Assembly: GCF_000003815.2 (NCBI RefSeq)
Contig: NC_049987.1
Coordinates: forward strand, 15,838,999 to 15,902,998
DNA length: 64,000 nucleotides
Direction of reading: 5' to 3'
DNA from: Branchiostoma floridae
Lineage: Eukaryota > Chordata > Leptocardii > Amphioxiformes > Branchiostomatidae
Shown: one piece after another, positions 54,175-64,000 of the stretch
How the letters are laid out: every line of letters starts with the position of its first letter
Numbering within the stretch: the first letter of the stretch is position 1
The notes under the pieces: generated by a model
The model's database searches: none
The model's input: the letters and a program-made list of their open reading frames with translations, nothing else
Told to the model about the DNA's origin: nothing
Translations under genes and position numbers: made by a program

Positions 54175-54302
54175 GGAACTACAATATACACGAGGAGCTG
54201 GAGACGACAACAGCCAGGTTTCTGGGCATGGAGGACGCTATCACCTTCGGCATGGGTTTCGCCACCAACTCTATGAACATCCCAGTCCTGATGGGGGGTA
54301 AA
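54175..54302 (+). CDS. SPTLC-like exon: [13 protein letters not shown]
   Basis: Acceptor CAACTACAG. The end is uncertain: G|GTAAAG after 54297 or AAA|GTAGGT after 54302. The latter keeps one residue more than the usual VGK-GC pattern. Confidence 0.9.
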
Positions 54303-54476
54303 GTAGGTATCAGTATGCAAACAGAGTAGAGTATAGACTAGCCAAGGTGGTTTTAACTGGCAAAATAGATATATTCTTACAGTTGGAAGTGATGCTAGGA
54401 ATTTTCAATCCACTGCTTAGAAGATAAAGCACCTGTGTCTACACAACAAAACCTGTTATTACTATAGAGACTATAA

Positions 54477-54576
54477 NNNNNNNNNNNNNNNNNNNNNNNN
54501 NNNNNNNNNNNNNNNNNNNNNNNNNNNNNNNNNNNNNNNNNNNNNNNNNNNNNNNNNNNNNNNNNNNNNNNNNNNN
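54477..54576. other. assembly gap (100 N)
   Basis: Exactly 100 N, 175 bp after the last SPTLC-like exon. One or more exons could be missing here. Confidence 0.99.
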
Positions 54577-54970
54577 ACGTGCTGGGGTCGCCAGAGACAT
54601 TCCGCTAGAGCAGCTTTTTCTGGCATCGGGGCGCTCTCACGGCGATGAGGCACATTTGCCATCGCAGCGAGAGCGCCGTGAGAGCGCCGTAAAATGGACT
54701 GGAGGCATAAACTAGTGGCTGTGACCGCTCTGCGATCTCTGAACGATCAAAGATTTGATCACGCAACGAATGTCAAAGATTAAGAATGATTTTGTACGTT
54801 TTGTGCATTTTGTTGAAATTGCTTTTACATCTCACATCGTATTTTAATTATGAAATCAAGCAGGGTTCCATAAATCCGGTATTAATTGTTGTATGGTCGC
54901 TCAGGCCTAGTAGAAGGGCGGCGCCTGAATGAATGACCTGTGTGTTCTCCATTGAAACTACTGTCATTCT
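54577..54970. repeat. MITE-like remnant rich in GAGAGCGCCG
   Basis: Inverted and direct GGCGCTCTCACGGCG / CGCCGTGAGAGCGCCGT segments at 54630-54690, related in style to the MITEs at 51.3-51.8 kb. Nothing coding. Confidence 0.5.
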
Positions 54971-54988
54971 TGTTTTCAGGGGTCTTTA

Positions 54989-55170
54989 TACCCCCCTCAC
55001 ATTAGGCGAAAATCGATCGGACGACGAGTCTGCGAGCTCTAAATTACGAGAAGGCTTGACCCTGCTGCCGACGAAGAAATGACAGAGATCCCCCCTTCCA
55101 GTCAGGGTCATGCAATTTAGAGCTCACAGACTCGTCGTCTGATCGATTTTCGCCTAATGTGAGGGGGGTA
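54989..55170. mobile_element. 182-bp Harbinger-type MITE
   Basis: About 57-bp terminal inverted repeats start TACCCCCCTCACATTAGGCG and are flanked by TTA (54986-54988 and 55171-55173). Confidence 0.92.
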
Positions 55171-55227
55171 TTAGTCTTCACCGAGCTGGGTCGGATTTGT
55201 CCGACACCTGACTTGTTCATTTCCCCG

Positions 55228-55462
55228 TACACCCCTGTCGCATTATCCACGATCTTCGGGCGTATCGATGGAAGATCGGACATATTTAAGATCGACAGAG
55301 GGTTGCGAGTATTTTTCACCTGAAAACCGTCCCTGTCACATGTAAGACATACTTTGTACCTTGACCAATTGTTGTGAAATAAAGTTATTATTATAAGCGA
55401 GGCTCGGGCGATTGCCGCAGAATCGATGTCCGATCGATTTTCGCCAAATGTGACAGGGGTAT
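55228..55462. mobile_element. related MITE with ACCCCTGTC ends
   Basis: The left part ACCCCTGTCGCATTA and right part AATGTGACAGGGGT are inverted, with internal GATCTTCGGGCG / GGCGATTGCCGCAG and CCGATCGATTTTCGCC blocks shared with the neighbouring MITE. Target duplication is unclear. Confidence 0.65.
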
Positions 55463-56049
55463 TACACACACAGTAGGACACCAATGAGCAAACAAAATTG
55501 GATTTATACGATCTATAACTTTATTACAGTGGTCTATGGTATAAAAGTATAATTTGAAAGACAGCAAAACGCACAAAACTTCAAAAATTTGATCGGGTGT
55601 TCTCAACTGTCGTCAATTGATATATTGAAGCTGTGATACCAAAACACTTCAAAGACTATTCATTAAGTTACCACACATTCATTCAGTCTAAAAACTAGTT
55701 ATAGGTTATTTACGTGTTTGGTCTGTAGCAGTTTGGTGAGGGAACCTTTGCTTTAGATATGCACCATATATGGAATTTCTCACAGGGATTAAGGGTCATA
55801 CGATGATGTCATATATATTCCTCCATCCGAAAGATTACGTTTCATAAAAGAGGCCAGTAACCATTAGTTGCCGAGGGAAGACTAAATTTTCCCTAAGAAC
55901 ACATGGTATGTCGGAAACGAATAAATCTTGCACGGCATGTACCAAATGCGAAACGAATTCATTTCATCTCTCAAAGCCATAAGTAGAATATTCGTGTAAA
56001 TAGGAAAAACAGGGACATCCCCATATCGTATGTTAGAATGGAATGTGCC

Positions 56050-56155
56050 AAATGTACGAATGAGGCTGTGTGACCACCTCCTGCATCAGTTCGAGACAGA
56101 AGAGAAGTCGAGACCAGTAGTCGAGACCAAACTTCGTCAGGCATTTACAGTGGTG
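56050..56155 (+). other. possible 5' untranslated exon
   Basis: The sequence ends CATTTACAGTG|GTGAGTACC, a good donor, and the next good acceptor on this strand is TTCTTCATGCAG at 57546-57557, just before a start codon with signal peptide. The exon start is not known. Confidence 0.35.
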
Positions 56156-56209
56156 AGTACCGACTCTTTTCTTTTTTAGCACTTGTATATTATGCTTAGT
56201 TTGAGGAGC

Positions 56210-57495
56210 AATACAGGGCAGTGGTGACGGGACTGAGCAGAGACAGGGCTGTGCGGACGGAGTCTGAACGGGGTCTGGGCGGGCATAGGGCCGTGCGGAC
56301 GGGGTGTGAGCGGGGACAGGGCCGTGCGGACGGGGTGTGAGCGGGGACAGGGCCGTGCGGACGGGGTCTGAGCGGGAACAGGGCCGTGTGGATGGGGTCT
56401 GAGCGGGAATAGGGCCGTGTGGACGGGGTCTGAGCGGGGACAGGGCCGTGAAGACGGGGCTGGGTGGGAACAGGGCCGTGAGGACGGGGTGTGAGCGGAG
56501 ACAGGGCCGTGAGGACGGGGGCTGAGCGGGCACGGGGCCGTGAGGACGGGGTCTGAGCGGGGATGGCCATGAGGACGGGGTCTGGGCGGGGACAGGGCCG
56601 TGAGGACGGGGGCTGAGCGGGGCCGGGGCCGTGAGGACGGGGTGTGAGCGGGACAGGGCCGTGAGGACGGGGTCTGAGCGGGGTGTGAGTGGGAACAGGG
56701 CCGTGCTGACGGGGTTTGGGCGGGCATAGGGCCGTGTGGATGGGGTCTGATCGGGCACAGGGCCGTGCGGACGGGGTCTGCGGGGACAGAGCCGTGAGGA
56801 CGGGGTCTGGGCGGGGACAGGGCCGTGAGGACGGGTCTGAGCGGGGACAGGGCCGTGCGGATGGGGTCTGAGCGGGCACAGGGCCATGTGAGCGGGGTCT
56901 GAGCGGGGGCAGGGCCGTGAGGACGGGGTCTGAGCGGGGGCAGGGCCGTGAGAACGGGGCTGGGCGGGGACAGGGCCGTGTGGACGGGGTGTGAGCGGGG
57001 ACAGGGCCGTGTGGGCTGGGTCTGAGCGGGAAGAGGCCAGTGAATACGGGGTCTCAGCGGAAACAGGGCCGTGCGGACGGGGTGTGAGCGGGGACAGGGC
57101 CATGTGAGCGGGGTGTGAGCGGGGGCAGGGCCGTGAGAACGGGGCTGGGCGGGGACAGCTCGACGGGGACAGGGCCGTGAGAACGGGGGCTGAGCGGGGA
57201 CAGGGCCGTGAGGACGGGGTCTGAGCGGGGACAGGGCCGTGAGGACGGGGCTGAGCGGGGACAGGGCCGTGTAGACGGGGTGTGAGCGGGGACAGGGCCG
57301 TAAGGACGGGGATGGGAATGGACAGGGCCGTGAGGACGGGGTCTGAGCGGGGACAGGGCTGTGTGGACGGGGTGTGAGCGGGGACAGGGCCGTGAGGACG
57401 GGGTGTGACCGGGCACAGTGCCGTGAGGACGGGGTGTGAGCGGGGACAGGGCCGTGTGGACGGGGTCTGAGCGGGGACAAGGCCGTGAGTGGGTG
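56210..57495. repeat. 30-bp minisatellite, about 1.28 kb
   Basis: About 43 imperfect copies of GGACGGGGTCTGAGCGGGGA plus CAGGGCCGTG. The plus strand is G-rich with regular GGGG runs. Most units are 30 bp, so long stop-free readings exist in several minus-strand frames (up to 506 codons, 56033-57553); these are by-products, not a gene, as far as can be seen. Confidence 0.95.
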
Positions 57496-57557
57496 TGAAG
57501 ATGATGTCATTACAATACCAGATTATAACGGTAGATAAATTTATCTTCTTCATGCAG

Positions 57558-57642
57558 GTTTAGAGACAACTTCGAGTCATCATGGCTTTCCGTCACATCC
57601 TGGTGATTTCTGTCGTCCTTTTTGCCGTCTTCAGTATTGAAG
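57558..57642 (+). CDS. first coding exon of a secreted protein (signal peptide)
   Basis: The acceptor CTTCATGCAG is before 57558, ATG is at 57582 and the donor GAAG|GTGAGT at 57642. It encodes MAFRHILVISVVLFAVFSIE followed by a split Gly codon, a clear signal peptide; the phase-1 end is common for such exons. No following exon is recognised in the remaining 6.3 kb, which is repeat-rich, so the protein family is unknown. Confidence 0.7.
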
Positions 57643-57706
57643 GTGAGTTGTTGGTTAAAAAAATTCCTTTAACAAAAAAACAGGCATCCATACTTGAATA
57701 CAGTCT

Positions 57707-58033
57707 TTTGCGTCGCAAAGTCTTTTTTCACTTCCGAGCAAGGCTTTAAAATCACGTTCATACAAGAATGACTCTAATCATTCAAGTTTGGCGGAAACAG
57801 AAGGTGTGTTTTATTCATAAAGCTCGGGCAATCCGCCCGAGACTTAGGAAAAATACAACCATGAGAATCAACGGTATTATGTAAAAGCTTAGGTAACATC
57901 TGTAAACCCATATAAAGAAATAATGGAATATTTCAACTTCTTTACAAATCTAATACTTTCGATCATCGACTTAACAGCCTCGAACCATGACATGGGAAAT
58001 ATTTTGGAGAGTCAATTCTTCATAAATTTAGCC
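57707..58033 (+). repeat. 327-bp segmental duplication, left copy
   Basis: Matches 62729-63055 with no indel and only one base difference noticed (A/G near 57983). It contains a CTCGGGC-AATCC-GCCCGAG hairpin. Confidence 0.93.
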
Positions 58034-58039
58034 TCCATC

Positions 58040-59150
58040 CCAATACCAGCAGGTAACACCTTGAATAAGAAACCTCACTACAAGAAAGCTGAAATGTAGC
58101 AACGGGGTTGAAGGCTAGTAGCTCTTCGTACAATTTTACCTAATGACGAGAGACCTTAAAGTACGTTACAATCATGGAAAGACTCTTCCTAAACACAATC
58201 CCTAGTAAAGTCATGATTTAACAACCTGTTACGACTGTGACTATTCATCCATACAAACTTGCCATTGTGATAACCTTACAACACGTTACTATGGCATTCA
58301 TCCTAATCGCAAACTTAAACATTGGTATATCCTCATCCAACATATTATATCTGTAACAATTCACAAATAGAGCTGTAACTTGGGACAACCCTATCAATCA
58401 TTATATATTTCAAAATACGACATGTCACATCATCACGACTAATATAAGCAGCAATGAAAGCTTAAATTAGGCTAACTGGTTAAAACTCATCAGAAATCAG
58501 TAATGTAATAGCAACAAAACTTCTCACACCTAACAGTATCATAAACAAATGCGTTAATACAGAAAGTTTACACGTATTAATCTTCTAAGAATGATATATC
58601 AAGACACTGCATGTAAGAGAGTCTACAGGCACTTCGCGGCTCATCAGTCCGGGTTGGCTGGAACAGTGAAGTTCGACGAGCTGGATGTCGGATCGATGTT
58701 GGATGAACAGGTGCTTGGGCAATCCGCCCAAGTGAAGAGCGGGAGGTGGCAGACAAACGTTAAGTCGAAGAACTGGATGTCCCAGCCAAAGTGAACTTGG
58801 GTGCTGTATGAAAAGACGCTTGGGCAGTCCGCCAACGTGAGTCTAACAGAAGCAATACCACGGACTCAGTGAGTTAAAGACACTTTACATCCTTCTGCGC
58901 CCAATTGACTAGTCCACCAACTCTGATGTGCTGTAGAAAGTTACTGGGCTGGTATTTTTCTGAATTTTCAAGTGGAGCTACTGACCAATAGTATATTTCA
59001 GACTATATGTATTACCTAAAGACTCACTGATATTAAGATATAAATATAATAAGCACAACTAGATTTGAGGCCTTCTAGGCCCTCGGCACAACATCTCAGA
59101 ACATATTTTTTGACACAAATGTGGTATGTATATTTTCAGCAAAGAGCACT
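58040..59150. other. no supported gene
   Basis: AT-rich sequence and a GC-richer patch (58640-58860) with two GGC-loop-GCC hairpins. A 67-codon ORF there (58591-58794) has no domain. Confidence 0.4.
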
Positions 59151-60090
59151 CTATAATGTTTAGGTGGTTCCAGCCCCACTAGTATTATTATAGCAGAGAT
59201 ATACTTTAATATGTTCAAAGTATTTTTAAGAATATGGCATATGTGAAATATTCATGGCAGCCTGACAGGGAAGTTGGAATATGCACACCCACAGGACAAA
59301 TTGAAGGTTAAAGTACAACTTGTCTGCTTACCCGACATGTCCTTTGGGACAAATAAAAACATTGCATATGGTTGCGCCTTTAAGAAAAAGATAACAAGCC
59401 GAAATTGCAACTTTTGGCCATTCCAGACATGAAATGTGATCTCTTTGTTTGGATAAAGTGACAATATGGCCAATAAATTTGTTGAATTCCCTGACAGCAG
59501 GGTACTAGTCTACCTAAGGAGAACAATGGGTGAGTTCCAGCTTGTCACACCTCAGCTTGGGTTCTGTTGATCAAATGATAAACAAACTGTTTGAAATAGA
59601 TTAATAATGTATATACTGCCATATATTTGTCCGATTTGTTAATCATTCAACTATGCACTAGCTTTACATTGCAGTAATGCTGAATGTCCTTCTCATTCCA
59701 GCAATGTACAATTATTAACCTAACAATAATTTTAAGCATACTGGCCTGGATATAGACATAATACATTATGGTACTTCATGTATCATTACTAGTTTAAAAG
59801 CAGTGATGCACAATTATTAACCTAACAATAATTTTTGAGCATACTGGCCTGGAAATAGAAATAATACATTATGATACGTGTAACATTACTAGTTTAAAAG
59901 CAATGAGTTTAAAATAATCAGCCTCCTTCTTTGGGGGAAACATGGTCAATTTTTGGGGTATGTTCTTGACTTCAGAAACTGAAAGACTAAAGCATGTTTT
60001 CTTATTGTAGATTAAAGAAAGAAAAAAAAAATGCAGAGAAACAGTAGCACCCGGGAATCTTGTAATTAGTCTGGTGGATAGCAACGGAAG

Positions 60091-60302
60091 TACTGTAAAT
60101 GCATTTAAGTTCGCGGGGATTTAATTTCGCGGTAGCGGGAAAACGGACTTTTCGCGGTGGTTTTAATTTCGCGGTATCGCCATGCACTATAGACTCTTAC
60201 TGTTATGGAAAAATGTTCGCGGTGGTTTTAAATTCGCGGTGAAGCGGCCGCCGCGAAAACCGCGAACATTAATCCACCGCGAACATTTCTGCATTTACAG
60301 TA
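60091..60302. mobile_element. palindromic MITE (CTGTAAATGCA ends), best-preserved copy
   Basis: Starts TACTGTAAATGCATTTAAG and ends TTCTGCATTTACAGTA, flanked by TA. The interior is built from TTCGCGGTGGTTTTAA-type blocks in both orientations. Confidence 0.88.
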
Positions 60303-60756
60303 ATACTTTCTTGAAAGTTCTGAAGATTTCAGTCTGAAACAATTTCTTCTTCTGGTGGATCCGACCTGGAACATTAGCTGAAAGTATATGTATCATTTTC
60401 CTACAACAGTGATGTCAATCTGAAAAAAAAAGGGGTTTAGATAGCCCTGGTATTACTCGGGAAGATTGGGGCATTTATTTGAGAACAGTTTCTTGTTAGT
60501 CGAAATCAGATTATGCCCAAACTGGTCCCAGCGTATAATTGGTTGGATACAAGCGACTGAAGCTGGGCAATGTATTAAGTCAGCTGTACTGTATCATTTT
60601 CAAAGTTATTTGTACTTATGATGACAGCATGATTCAGACAGTGGCATTCAGAATATTTCTGGAAACACTACACCCAATACAAGCCCTGCTTACCTTCCCA
60701 GACAGTACCCCTACATGGTGCCAAGTAATCTCTCACCTGGCCAGTCGGTACACTAG

Positions 60757-60787
<31 letters not shown>

Positions 60788-60790
60788 GGG
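60757..60790. repeat. (GT)n followed by a run of about 20 G
   Basis: GTGTGTGTGTGTGT then at least 20 consecutive G. Confidence 0.95.
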
Positions 60791-61139
60791 AGCTATTATC
60801 GAATAATGGGTGAAATCCTGGGAAACTTGGGGTCAAAGGTGGTTGCTATGTGTTGCTAGCGGAGCCAACAACCACTTTGCTGGGGGTCTTCAAAGTGACT
60901 TAACCTTCTGAGGAACAGCGTAGGGGTCCAGCGTTGCTTCCCTGTAGAAAATGGGGCAAACTGGGCACGTGATGAATAACTGCAGTTACAAAACAAATGA
61001 ATAGATTTGCAATAAAACATATAAACTGCAAATGCACAAGGTAACAAAACGTATTGAAATATTTTATGCGCATATCTAAATAGTGACCAGGTTTCGTACT
61101 TCAACGGCCATATGTTTGGCGCATATGATACTGACAATG

Positions 61140-61790
61140 AAGGGCATTATAGCGCAGCACTAAGCAACATTACAAAATAGCAAAGCAACCCTATTTACTA
61201 TCATTGGAAATGGGAACAGAATTCTAAATACACCTCCGTACAATGAAGGACATTATAGTATAGCACTAAGGAATATGACAACATAGCAGAGCAACCCCAT
61301 TTACTACCACTGGAAATGGGAACAGAATGCTCAATACACCTCCGTACAATGAAGGACAGTATAGCGCAGCACCAAGCAATACTACAGCATAACAGAGCAA
61401 CCCCATTTACTATCATTGGAAATGGGAGCAGAGTTCTAAACACCTCCGTACAATAGAGACAGAGGACAATATAGCGCAGCACTAAGCAATATTATAACAT
61501 AGCAGAGCAATCCCATTTACTACCACTGGAAATGGGAACAGAATTCTCAATACACCTCCGAACAATGGAGGGCAACATAGCGCAGCCTTAAGCAATATTA
61601 CAACATAGCAGAGGAACCCCATTTACTACCACTGGAAATGGGAACAGAATTCTCAATACACATCAGTACAATGGAGGACAGTATAGCGCAGCAATGAGCA
61701 ATGTCATAGCATGTCAGAACAACCTCAATACACCTCCGTACAATGGAGGACAGTATAGCGTAGCAATGGGCAATATTGGGAAATGCGAAC
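61140..61790. repeat. tandem repeat, 106-bp unit
   Basis: The block CTACCACTGGAAATGGGAAC recurs at about 61198, 61304, 61410, 61520 and 61626, spacing 106-110 bp, with ACACCTCCGTACAATGGAGG and AGCGCAGCACTAAGCAAT in each unit. Both edges are degenerate. Confidence 0.92.
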
Positions 61791-61954
61791 AGAGTTCTTA
61801 AGGAAGATTTATAAAGGCGAAATCAGTCCTTGCACCTAAGAGAATAGTAACAGAAAACATGAAAGCACATAAGGCCGGAACACGACCTGAAATTTCATGT
61901 CTATGCTAGCCAACCAAGGACGTCCTTGAGCCAACGGATGGCGGGGCTACATAG

Positions 61955-62165
61955 ACTGGTGCTACATGCCACTGGAATGGGAACAGAAAACAACAAGCCA
62001 CGAATTTTTCCCAATACTACCACTGGAATGGGAACTGAACACAACAAGCCAGGTGTAAAGGTGTAGCACTCTACAGTATGAGGTTGTTGCAAAACATAGA
62101 CAACTATAGTCAAATATAGAAGAAAAATTTTATCCCATTACTACCACTGGAATGGGAACAGAACA
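61955..62165. repeat. satellite offshoot of the 106-bp unit
   Basis: CCACTGGAATGGGAACAGAA recurs three times (61970, 62018, 62143), a shortened core of the preceding array. Confidence 0.75.
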
Positions 62166-62519
62166 CAAAAAGCCTCGTGTGAAGCATTGATACAGGTAAT
62201 GCCTGATGCAATCATGATAAACACAAGGCAAAACATATGGTGATAAGAAAACATTTCAAGTTGAATGTAAAAGTAATCGGATATGCCAATGCCAAGCCAA
62301 GCGCCTGGAACATCGGTAAACATTGAATAAATACACAACAGGGTCGAATGTGCATCCACCTACAAGAAAGGAGTTGTGAATAAGGATCAGAAAAAGGGGG
62401 GTAAGCAGAATGATATCAGGACAATGATGCTATCAATGGTGAAAGAATGGGGCGGTGGGAGGGAAAAAATCGCAGGAGATCTCAAGAAGACGAACCTTCC
62501 GACAGCGTGGTTGGGTTTT

Positions 62520-62670
62520 TCTGCCAGGAGAGTTGACTCATGAATATTAATTAACTGGCTCTCTGGCTCTCCCAGCTCCGCGTGCTCGGAGCGTGATCAT
62601 GAATATTCAAAAGCATGTGCGAGACAGAATTACGTGTAAACCAAGGAAGCTCATGAATATTAAGTAGTGC
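62520..62670. other. cluster of TCATGAATATT motifs
   Basis: TCATGAATATT occurs near 62540, 62589 and 62651, interleaved with GCTCGGAGCG-type palindromic strings. Function unknown. Confidence 0.5.
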
Positions 62671-62728
62671 AAGTCTCGCAACGTTTTGGCGCCAAAACCC
62701 CAGCCTTGCTCGGGCCGTTCAAAATCAA

Positions 62729-63055
62729 TTTGCGTCGCAAAGTCTTTTTTCACTTCCGAGCAAGGCTTTAAAATCACGTTCATACAAGAATGACTCTAAT
62801 CATTCAAGTTTGGCGGAAACAGAAGGTGTGTTTTATTCATAAAGCTCGGGCAATCCGCCCGAGACTTAGGAAAAATACAACCATGAGAATCAACGGTATT
62901 ATGTAAAAGCTTAGGTAACATCTGTAAACCCATATAAAGAAATAATGGAATATTTCAACTTCTTTACAAATCTAATACTTTCGATCATCGACTTAACAGC
63001 CTCGAGCCATGACATGGGAAATATTTTGGAGAGTCAATTCTTCATAAATTTAGCC
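62729..63055 (+). repeat. 327-bp segmental duplication, right copy
   Basis: Counterpart of 57707-58033 at a constant offset of 5022 bp. Confidence 0.93.
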
Positions 63056-64000
63056 ACCAAAACCCGCTATGTGCGGGGCAAAAAGATCGACAGCAGTAAC
63101 AAGGCGCCAAAACAGAGCGACATGCGACGGGCCCGTACAGAACTGGCGGATATGATTACGCCACATGTCATGGATGTTAAAATGCTGCTTATTTGAAAAT
63201 AAATTCCTCAATGCGGTAAATTGTGAGATAGACACATTTTGAAAAGGGATGCATGAGGCATATAACCAGTTTTGATCACAAGTATGTCTTAAAGATCGCA
63301 GCTACCCACCGTGTGGATCCGTTGTTGCAAAATAGAATGGTATAAATAAACAATGTAACGTTACGTCAAGATGAACTAAATAAGGGGACTAAACATTCTT
63401 GAGAGGGGAATAAACAGACCAATATACAAGTACACGAAAAAACAAACTAGGAAAAGGTGAATTTAATAGATTACCAGCTGTATTATGTGACGAGAGTTTT
63501 CCCCCTGGTTGAAAAACCACTAGCAAAAAGCTAACGATCCGCCTGGTTCTGAATATTTCAACACTAGCCAGCTACTAAGTAAAACTAAGGGTTTGCTCGT
63601 CGTGCTGGACGGCAATCCGCCGATTTCCAGATATTTTAGAAATTTTGACCTGATTTCAAAGCGGCCACAAGGGCTCCCCGTATATTCTTGTTACAGTAGT
63701 AGATGGAATTCCAGTAGTTTGACAAATGGAGAACGGCGTAAGCATAGTAGGCGGCATAATTACCGCCACGGAACCGTAAAAAACACGGAAACCGTTCGCC
63801 TGTCACGTGGAGTTGTATGGCAGGATGGAATCTCGGCAACTCGCCAGCTATTGTCGGCCGCATTTTGGGCTTATGTGAATCAGAAGTTATTGACAACCCG
63901 TAGGTGTTGTATATCATACAAACTAAAACTGTAAATGTTACAGAATGAACGTCGCGACGCCAGGATTGGTTCATGAGGGGATCTCGGCAGCCCGCCGACT
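63056..64000. other. no firmly supported gene
   Basis: An open reading from the duplication continues to 63196 (KAPKQSDMRRARTELADMIT, then a stop), basic and charged, without a known domain; AATAAA follows at 63200. A 113-codon ORF at 63593-63934 has no domain. Confidence 0.3.

Larger units (their letters stand above)
51201..54302 (+). pseudogene. SPTLC2/3-like: serine palmitoyltransferase long-chain-base subunit 2/3-like, 5' half only
   Basis: Exons: 51201-51267 (5'UTR plus ATG), 52866-53030, 53421-53575, 53710-53855 and 54175 to 54297 or 54302; all phases agree. The product reads a transmembrane stretch (TYISLANLIMFGYLRDFLRR), [44 protein letters not shown] and [13 protein letters not shown], the hallmark N-terminal half of the pyridoxal-phosphate subunit that joins serine and palmitoyl-CoA in the ER. 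About 199 of the roughly 550 residues usual for the family are present. The active-site Lys region and the rest are not found downstream, and another gene start follows 2 kb later. It is either a truncated copy or has a very long intron; the pseudogene label is an inference. Confidence 0.82.
59160..60910 (-). repeat. inverted partner of the 12.4-14.0 kb repeat
   Basis: 59240-59540 and 60690-60890 match 13590-13870 and 12415-12600 in reverse orientation and opposite order. A MITE (60091-60302) and a GT/G tract interrupt it. Confidence 0.6.

Noticed and set aside
56033-57553. 506-codon proline-rich ORF on the minus strand
   Set aside because: It lies on the 30-bp minisatellite; two other minus frames are also long and open, the repeat lacks stops by composition, and the start has no splice or domain support.
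58620-58680. CTGATGAG on the minus strand as a hammerhead ribozyme core
   Set aside because: No GAAA core segment with pairing stem II and no stems I/III at the required positions.
63593-63974. Overlapping 112-113 codon ORFs on both strands
   Set aside because: Opposite-strand shadows, no domain or splice support.

Overview
This window reads as animal nuclear DNA, most likely from a lancelet (Branchiostoma). That identification is an inference from gene content and style: secreted proteins built from pentraxin, F5/8 type C and kringle exons, an SPTLC2/3-like gene, small phase-matched exons in long repeat-filled introns, and a dense mix of MITEs and decayed retroelements. No prokaryotic operons, tRNA clusters, rRNA genes or CRISPR arrays are visible. 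Seven runs of N are assembly gaps.

Layout. 0.6-7.1 kb (minus strand): a six-exon gene for a secreted protein with signal peptide, pentraxin domain and F5/8 type C (discoidin) domain; every exon joins in phase, and one intron uses a GC donor. Its first intron is filled by two Harbinger-like inverted-repeat elements. 8.2-12.0 kb (plus): a proline-rich, gag-like gene with a plausible intron, a promoter-like upstream region and a CCHC zinc knuckle; a 1.3 kb repeat sits in the intron. 12.4-23.4 kb: repeats and fossils, including a CR1-like LINE endonuclease, MULE transposase fragments and a BEN-like fragment. 24.2-25.9 kb (plus): a kringle exon and a possible last exon, with a Harbinger-like element and a mariner nested between them. 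26.2-28.5 kb: a decayed DIRS/Ngaro-type retroelement. 35.5-39.3 kb: a fairly young L1/Tx1-type LINE broken by one homopolymer frameshift and a gap.

42.3-42.9 kb is an alternating purine-pyrimidine array. 44.2-46.4 kb is a 2.18 kb transposon with GC-rich inverted ends and a perfect 9-bp target duplication. 50.0-55.5 kb holds several MITEs around the 5' half of an SPTLC2/3-like gene (51.2-54.3 kb); the catalytic half is not found in the remaining 9.7 kb. 56.1-57.6 kb (plus) is the start of a secreted-protein gene whose first intron is a 1.3 kb, 30-bp-unit minisatellite. 57.7-64.0 kb is repeats, including a 327-bp, indel-free duplication, a 106-bp tandem array and a set of GGC-loop-GCC hairpins.

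The genes do not form a pathway. The pentraxin/discoidin and kringle proteins are extracellular and probably bind ligands or microbes (inference). The SPTLC gene would belong to sphingolipid synthesis in the ER. Most of the window is transposon-derived.
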